Source: Streptomyces sp. NBC_01231 (lineage in GTDB: Bacteria; Actinomycetota; Actinomycetes; Streptomycetales; Streptomycetaceae). Taken from it: a stretch of DNA of 64,000 nucleotides. How positions within the stretch are numbered: the stretch's first letter is position 1; each line of letters starts with the position of its first letter. The stretch covers positions 930,001 to 994,000 of the forward strand of contig CP108521.1 of the NCBI GenBank assembly GCA_035999765.1, given 5' to 3'. Position numbers and translations under genes: made by a program. The notes under the pieces are model-generated. The model saw only the letters and a list, made by a program, of their open reading frames with translations, was not told the DNA's origin and did no database searches. Below are positions 59,431 through 64,000 of the stretch, piece after piece.

Positions 59431-59550
59431 ACACGGGTCTGACTCGCGGTGCGCCCCCTCGGGGGACACCGTCCACAGTGGCGCGACCGTGCCGGGTTCT
59501 CACCGGCTTCCGTGTGCCGTCGTCGATATCAGAGCGACGGTACCGTGTGT
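59431..59550 (-). ncRNA. Cobalamin riboswitch
   Basis: On the minus strand the B12 box region reads GAAGCCGGTGAGAACCCGGC, then GGTCGCGCCACTGT (59474-59511 on +), followed by GAGTCAGACCCG. These are the conserved core elements in the right order. ACACGG near 59543-59548 can pair with CCGTGT at 59431-59436 to close P1. Binding of adenosylcobalamin would lower cbtB/cbtA expression when B12 is plentiful. The rest of the 312-base gap (59551-59687) shows nothing. Confidence 0.88.
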
Positions 59551-59687
59551 CGGGTCCACCGCCAATACCGCCCCACCTGGCGTGATCGCGTTCTCCCCCG
59601 CCAGGTGACCCGGATCACCGACCGCTCACCGGTCACACGCGAACGAGACAGGAGCACGCGGCGCTGCCACGTGCGGTCGCACGCCGG

Positions 59688-62030
59688 TCATGCGGGCAGT
59701 CCCCAGCGCGGCGCTTCCTCGTTCGGCTCGACGGGGGTGATCCGCAGGTCGGGACGGTCGCCCTTCGCGGTGATGAGGGCGGACTCGCCCTTGCGCAGAG
59801 CGACCTGGATCGTCCCGTCACCCAAGGACTCGTAGCGCAGCGGCCTCCCGCCCCCGTTCCGTACCTCGATCGGGCCGGGGACGCCATGCCGTACGACGCA
59901 GGGGGCGCCCGCCTCGCTGACCAGCCGGACCCAGCGGGTCACCCCGTCCTCGCGTACGGCACTGAGCAGGAACGCCCCCTGGGTACGGAAGTTGTGCACC
60001 GCCAGCTCCGCCCAGGCGGCGGGCAGCGCGGGGAAGACGCGGACGGTGTCGCCCCAGGACTGGCAGACCATGTCGTGGAGGGACTGGGCGGCCGAGAGGG
60101 GGGTCTCGATGACCGGGCCCGATTCCTTGTACATGGTGTTGGGCTGGATGAAGCGGGTCATCAGCTGTCCGAGGTAGCTGAGCGCGTCCTCGCCCTTTCC
60201 CAGCATGGCCGACATCGAGGCCGCGCCCGTGAACGTATAGCCCTGGAGGGCGCCTTCGAAGCCCACCCAGTGCGCCAGCGACTTCTCGATCAGGGCCTTT
60301 TCGTCGGGCGTACGGCCGGTGAGTTCGTACAGCGGGTACACCGCCAGGAGGTGTGAGTAGTGACGGTGCGACTTCGCGAAGGGGATGTCGGCGCCGATCA
60401 TGAAGCCGTTGTCGTCGGTCGGATACGCGACCCGTCGGGTCAGGACGTCCCGCCAGCGCGGCGCCGACTCGTCGTCGATACCGAGGAGTTCGGCGGAGTC
60501 GAGGAGGGTGCGGCAGCCCCACGTCAGCAGCATCAGGTCGAAGTTGCAGTCCCGTGAGTTCCCCCCGTACTCGGGCGAGAAGGTGGCCGGCAGGTGCAGT
60601 TTGCCGTCGGCGCCCGGCTCCAGGAAGTGCAGGTAGTAGTTGATCGCCTTGCGGAGGAGGGGGAAGAGGACGTCGCGGAGGATCGACTCGTCCATCGTGT
60701 GGCGATAACTGAGCCAGACGTTGTGCAGGGCCCAGGTGAGGTTGCCGACCTCGGGAGTCGGCGGGTCCTGGCCGGGGATGCCGACGCCGTAGCCCAGTGC
60801 GGGGTCCGTCGCGCCGCCGTTGACCAGCGAGGCGTCGGTGGTGCGCGGGATGCCCAGTGAGTCGGCGCGGTACGCGGGCGCCATCTCCGCCCTGAGGTTG
60901 TCCCGGAACTCACTCAACGCCCTTGTCACGGCGTCGAGTTCGAGGTGGTTGGAGCCGTGGATCAGCCAGTACTCCAGTTGCACGTTCAGGTTCCACCAGG
61001 TCGCCGGCCATGGCGTGGGCTCCAGCCAGGGCCCGCTCGTGGCCATCGCGGGCGCGTCGCGCCGTGCCGCGGATGCCGTCTTGTACAGCTGGATCCAGTA
61101 GAAGCGCTGCATGCGGGCATCGGGCAGCGAGAGGAAACTCTTCCGGTAGTAGGCGTGCCACCAGGCGCGATGCGTCACCGCCAGCGCGTCGTACGAGAGT
61201 TTCGAGGCGTCCCGCACCGAGGCCAGCGCGCGCCCGAGCGCCGTCGACTTCGGATACGAGTGCGCGACATGCACGTACAACGTCCGACCACGCCCCCGCG
61301 TGCGCTCCCGCCACGCGGTGGCGTGCTGGCCGCCGGAGAGCAGCGGCTGCACGGCGGCGGAGATGCCGTCGTACAGCCCGGTCTCGGCCGGCGGGTTGGC
61401 CTCGTACCCCTGAGGTATCGGCTTGAACGCGGCGCGCGGGCTGATCGCCTGCGCCGGGTGGAACTCCCACGTGAAGTCGCGCTCCCCCTCGCTCGGCGTC
61501 ACCTCGACGGCCAGCACGGAGCGGGAGTTGTGCACCAGGGCGCGGATCGTGAGCGTGCCTCGGTCCGTGGTGAGCGTGCCGGTCAGCTCGGCGTCGTGCA
61601 GCCCGAGTCGCCAGTCGAGGCCGGTGATCGTGCCCACCGGCTCCAGCGTCAGGTAGCCGATCGGCAGTCGTGCGAGGCCGAAGAGCGACCCGAACTGCGG
61701 GCGGTGATCCTGGACTTCGGAGTGCTGCACGTTGAAACGGACGGCCTGGAAGGTGTCGGCCTCGGCGCCCGGCTCGGCGTAGATCCCCGAACCGAGGAAA
61801 CCATTGCCCAGATACGGGCCCTCGTACCAGGTCTTCGGCATCCGCTGCCAGACCAGGTCGGCATCGTCGAGGACGGTGCGCCAGGGGTCGGAGCCCTGCG
61901 GGGCGGAGCTCGCCGCCGCGGCAGGGGCGGGCAGGCCTCCCGCGAGCAGTGTCCCGCCGAGCGCGGAGCCGGTGGCAAGTACCGTACGTCTGGACGGACG
62001 GCTGGAACGACGGCTGGACGGGCTGGGCAT
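59688..62030 (-). CDS. GH95 alpha-L-fucosidase-like hydrolase, Tat-exported
   Basis: A 780-residue glycoside hydrolase family 95 protein. Twin-arginine signal SRRTVLATGSALGGTLLAGG. N-terminal beta domain with MPKTWYEGPYLGNGFLGSGIY, an alpha/alpha barrel with SRDCNFDLMLLTWGCRTLL and GFMIGADIPFAKSHRHYSHL, and a C-terminal beta domain. ATG 62030 has AGGAGG five bases before it. It acts outside the cell on fucosides (or galactosides/xylans in some members). It is downstream of a GapA paralogue and separated from it by a terminator-like hairpin. Confidence 0.85.
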   Translation of the reverse strand: MPSPSSRRSSRPSRRTVLATGSALGGTLLAGGLPAPAAAASSAPQGSDPWRTVLDDADLVWQRMPKTWYEGPYLGNGFLGSGIYAEPGAEADTFQAVRFNVQHSEVQDHRPQFGSLFGLARLPIGYLTLEPVGTITGLDWRLGLHDAELTGTLTTDRGTLTIRALVHNSRSVLAVEVTPSEGERDFTWEFHPAQAISPRAAFKPIPQGYEANPPAETGLYDGISAAVQPLLSGGQHATAWRERTRGRGRTLYVHVAHSYPKSTALGRALASVRDASKLSYDALAVTHRAWWHAYYRKSFLSLPDARMQRFYWIQLYKTASAARRDAPAMATSGPWLEPTPWPATWWNLNVQLEYWLIHGSNHLELDAVTRALSEFRDNLRAEMAPAYRADSLGIPRTTDASLVNGGATDPALGYGVGIPGQDPPTPEVGNLTWALHNVWLSYRHTMDESILRDVLFPLLRKAINYYLHFLEPGADGKLHLPATFSPEYGGNSRDCNFDLMLLTWGCRTLLDSAELLGIDDESAPRWRDVLTRRVAYPTDDNGFMIGADIPFAKSHRHYSHLLAVYPLYELTGRTPDEKALIEKSLAHWVGFEGALQGYTFTGAASMSAMLGKGEDALSYLGQLMTRFIQPNTMYKESGPVIETPLSAAQSLHDMVCQSWGDTVRVFPALPAAWAELAVHNFRTQGAFLLSAVREDGVTRWVRLVSEAGAPCVVRHGVPGPIEVRNGGGRPLRYESLGDGTIQVALRKGESALITAKGDRPDLRITPVEPNEEAPRWGLPA

Positions 62031-62073
62031 CGCGCCTCCTGGCTCGTACGACTCACAGAGATTCATCGGAGCT

Positions 62074-62096
62074 ATCTCTGACCGAAAGGTAGAGAT
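62074..62096 (-). promoter_or_regulatory. Inverted repeat upstream of GH95
   Basis: ATCTCT and AGAGAT flank an 11-base centre, 44-66 bases before the GH95 start, where a regulator could control the fucosidase. Modest evidence. Confidence 0.4.
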
Positions 62097-62147
62097 GGCG
62101 CGAGGAGTCGTCAACGCTTAGGAAGAGATCCGATGTGTTGGTTGCGT

Positions 62148-62169
62148 GGGCGGATCCAAGGACCCGCCC
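62148..62169 (-). terminator. Hairpin after gapA paralogue
   Basis: GGGCGG pairs with CCGCCC around a ten-base loop, 26 bases beyond the stop codon of the GapA gene. Confidence 0.5.
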
Positions 62170-62194
62170 GTTGCCCGTTCCAGTTCCCGCTCGG

Positions 62195-63193
62195 TCAGGG
62201 GGCGGCGAGGAGCTCGAGCGTGTCGATCACACGGTTCGAGAAGCCCCACTCGTTGTCGTACCAGGCGACCACCTTCACATGCCGGCCGTCGACCCGGGTG
62301 AGTTCCGAGTCGAAGATCGAGGAGGCCGGATTGCCCGTGATGTCGGAGGACACCAGCGGGAAGTCCGAGTACTCCAGGACCCCGGCGAGCGGCCCCTGAG
62401 CCGCGGAGCGGTACGCGGCCAGCACGTCCTCTCGCGTCACGTCGCGGGAGACGGTCGTGTTGAGTTCGACGATCGAGCCCACCGGAACAGGCACGCGGAT
62501 CGAGTCACCCGAGAGCCTGCCCTCCAGGTTCGGCAGCACGAGGCCGATCGCCTTGGCGGCGCCCGTCGTGGTCGGCACGATGTTGACGGCGGCGGCTCGG
62601 GCACGACGTGCGTCGCGGTGCGGGCCGTCCTGGAGGTTCTGCTCCTGCGTGTACGCGTGCACCGTCGTCATGAAGCCGTGCTCGATGCCGGCGAGCTCGT
62701 CGAGCACCGCGGCCAGTGGTGCCAGCGCGTTGGTCGTGCACGAGGCGTTGGAGACGATCGTGTGCACGGCCGGGTCGTACGCGTCGGTGTTGACTCCGAA
62801 CGCGAGCGTGACGTCGGCGCCGTCGGACGGCGCGCTGACGAGGACCTTCTTCGCGCCCGCGTCGAGGTGCGCGCGGGCGGCCTTGGCCGAGGTGAAGCGA
62901 CCGGTCGCCTCGAGGACGATGTCGACGCCGAGTTCGGCCCACGGCAGTTGCGCCGGCTCACGCTCGGCCAGAACCGTGATGCGGCGGCCGTCGACCACCA
63001 GGGCGTCCCCGTCGGCGGTCACCGGACGACCGAGCCTGCCGGCCGTGCTGTCGTAGGCGAGTAGTCGCGCGAGTGTGGCCGGCTCCGTGAGGTCGTTGAC
63101 GGCGACGACCTCGAGGGCGCTGTGGCGTTCGAGCAGGGCACGCAGCACATTGCGTCCGATGCGGCCGAATCCGTTGATGGCGATGCGAGTCAT
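62195..63193 (-). CDS. gap: Glyceraldehyde-3-phosphate dehydrogenase, type I
   Basis: A 332-residue tetrameric glycolytic enzyme: INGFGRIGRNVLRALLE, catalytic Cys in VSNASCTTNALAPLA (about residue 150), the His in HAYTQEQNLQDGPHRD, and the C-terminal KVVAWYDNEWGFSNRV. Fully canonical. ATG 63193 with AAGGGA eight bases upstream. It lies beside a GlxA-type regulator and a fucosidase, not with pgk and tpi, so it is probably a paralogue of the main glycolytic copy. Confidence 0.92.
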   Translation of the reverse strand: MTRIAINGFGRIGRNVLRALLERHSALEVVAVNDLTEPATLARLLAYDSTAGRLGRPVTADGDALVVDGRRITVLAEREPAQLPWAELGVDIVLEATGRFTSAKAARAHLDAGAKKVLVSAPSDGADVTLAFGVNTDAYDPAVHTIVSNASCTTNALAPLAAVLDELAGIEHGFMTTVHAYTQEQNLQDGPHRDARRARAAAVNIVPTTTGAAKAIGLVLPNLEGRLSGDSIRVPVPVGSIVELNTTVSRDVTREDVLAAYRSAAQGPLAGVLEYSDFPLVSSDITGNPASSIFDSELTRVDGRHVKVVAWYDNEWGFSNRVIDTLELLAAP

Positions 63194-63295
63194 GAATGGT
63201 GTCCCTTCCGTTCGCCATCCAGCCTCGCTCGCGCCCGCGGCCGCTGACAGCGGCGCGATCGCCACCGTTCAAAAGGATCGCGCCAGGTGGTGCGC

Positions 63296-64000
63296 CTACT
63301 CGCCCTGGGCGAAGGTGCGCCGGTACTCGCTCGGTGTGGTGGCGAGGATGCGCTGGAAGTGCGACCGCAGATTCGCACCGGTGCCGAGGCCGACGTCGGC
63401 GGCGATCTGCTCGATGCCGCGCTGCGAACGTTCGAGCAGTTCGCGGGCCATGTCGATACGGGCGCGCATCACCCACTGCATCGGCGTGTACCCGGTCTCT
63501 TCGACGAAGCGCCGCGAGAACGTGCGCGGCGAGACCGCGGCCCGCCGCGCCAGCACCTCCAGGGTGAGGGGCTCGCCGAGCCGCCGCAGCGCCCACTCGC
63601 GGGTGGCGGCGAAGCGCTCGCCGAGCGGCTCGGGCACGCTGCGCGGCACGTACTGCGCCTGGCCACCGCTGCGGTAGGGGGCCGCGACCAGGCGTCTGGC
63701 CGCGTGGTTCGACGCGGCCACCCCGAGGTCGCCGCGCAGGATGTGCAGGCACAGGTCGATGCCGGATGCGGCACCTGCCGACGTCAGCACGCTGCCCTCG
63801 TCGACGAACAGGACGTTCTCGTCGACCTGTACGAGCGGATGCCGCGCCATCAGCGCCCGCGTGTAGTGCCAATGCGTCGTGGCCCGCTTACCGTCCAGCA
63901 GACCCGTGGCCGCGAGCGCGAAGGCTCCCGTCGAAATGGCGGCGAGCCGTGCGCCCCGCTCGTGGGCGGCGATCAACGCGTCGGCGACGGCCGGCGACGG
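63296..64000 (-). CDS. GlxA family regulator (partial, N-terminus off the right edge)
   Basis: The visible 234 residues are the end of a DJ-1/PfpI domain (ARLAAISTGAFALAATGLLDG, Ser where the relative at 34469 has Cys) and two AraC-type helix-turn-helices (LEVLARRAAVSPRTFSRRF, IEQIAADVGLGTGANLRSHF). It is 100 bases upstream of gap on the same strand and might regulate it or the fucosidase. Confidence 0.85.
   Translation of the reverse strand, partial: PSPAVADALIAAHERGARLAAISTGAFALAATGLLDGKRATTHWHYTRALMARHPLVQVDENVLFVDEGSVLTSAGAASGIDLCLHILRGDLGVAASNHAARRLVAAPYRSGGQAQYVPRSVPEPLGERFAATREWALRRLGEPLTLEVLARRAAVSPRTFSRRFVEETGYTPMQWVMRARIDMARELLERSQRGIEQIAADVGLGTGANLRSHFQRILATTPSEYRRTFAQGE

Overview
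The window is very GC-rich, almost every codon ends in G or C, GTG starts and ATGA/TGATG overlaps are common, and many proteins carry twin-arginine or lipoprotein signals. Together with the protein families present (CU044_5270 protein beside an ECF sigma factor, MmyB-type regulators, CbtAB, LacI-controlled glycosidases) this points to a Streptomyces or close relative. It looks like an accessory, carbon-catabolic stretch rather than core chromosome: several central-metabolism enzymes here (transketolase, transaldolase, GapA, 6-phosphogluconate dehydrogenase) are probably second copies.

Layout. 1-2713: a transketolase reading frame that continues without a stop into transaldolase (apparent fusion, running off the left edge). 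2846-6915: RbsB/RbsC/RbsA-type sugar importer operon. 7105-7899: IclR regulator. 8094-12006: operon of a cyclase-family hydrolase, a D-2-hydroxyacid dehydrogenase, a beta-hydroxyacid dehydrogenase and a decarboxylating 6-phosphogluconate dehydrogenase. 12362-15864: multicopper oxidase plus DHA2 exporter behind two strong hairpins. 15812-17299: gluconokinase; divergent from it, 17643-20502: a second beta-hydroxyacid dehydrogenase, an IdnO-like gluconate 5-dehydrogenase and an IdnD-like L-idonate 5-dehydrogenase, then at 20752 another 2-hydroxyacid dehydrogenase. I read 1-21795 as one aldonic/keto-aldonic acid (idonate, ketogluconate, gluconate) catabolic island: uptake, keto/hydroxy interconversion, phosphorylation, oxidative decarboxylation to ribulose-5-phosphate, and entry into the non-oxidative pentose phosphate pathway through the fused Tkt-Tal. 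A repeated operator-like motif (CAGYATRTTGG type) lies in three promoter regions of this island and probably binds the IclR protein.

21901-26947: formamide utilisation (MarR regulator, soluble AmiC-like sensor, FmdB zinc ribbon, formamidase FmdA, alpha/beta hydrolase, small membrane protein). 26992-36404: mixed small genes, including a leucine-rich-variant repeat protein, a divergent SDR/MmyB pair, the deletion scar of a second such pair, a GlxA-type regulator and another MmyB-type regulator. 36547-49512: plant-polysaccharide block: GH43, LacI, GH5 cellulase, GH78 rhamnosidase, a three-gene ABC importer without its own ATPase, and a second LacI, with recognisable palindromic operators.

49645-54586: MarR, DsbA-like protein, metallo-beta-lactamase-fold protein and SnoaL-like protein, then an MFS exporter and an AraC/GyrI-type regulator. 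54637-56321: ECF sigma factor and membrane partner. 56694-57491: coiled-coil, Ala/Lys-repeat, winged-helix-like protein. 57757-59550: phosphatase-fold protein and CbtA/CbtB cobalt uptake behind a cobalamin riboswitch. 59688-63193: GH95 fucosidase and a GapA paralogue. The right edge cuts a second GlxA-type regulator. I saw no tRNA, rRNA, insertion sequence or CRISPR array.
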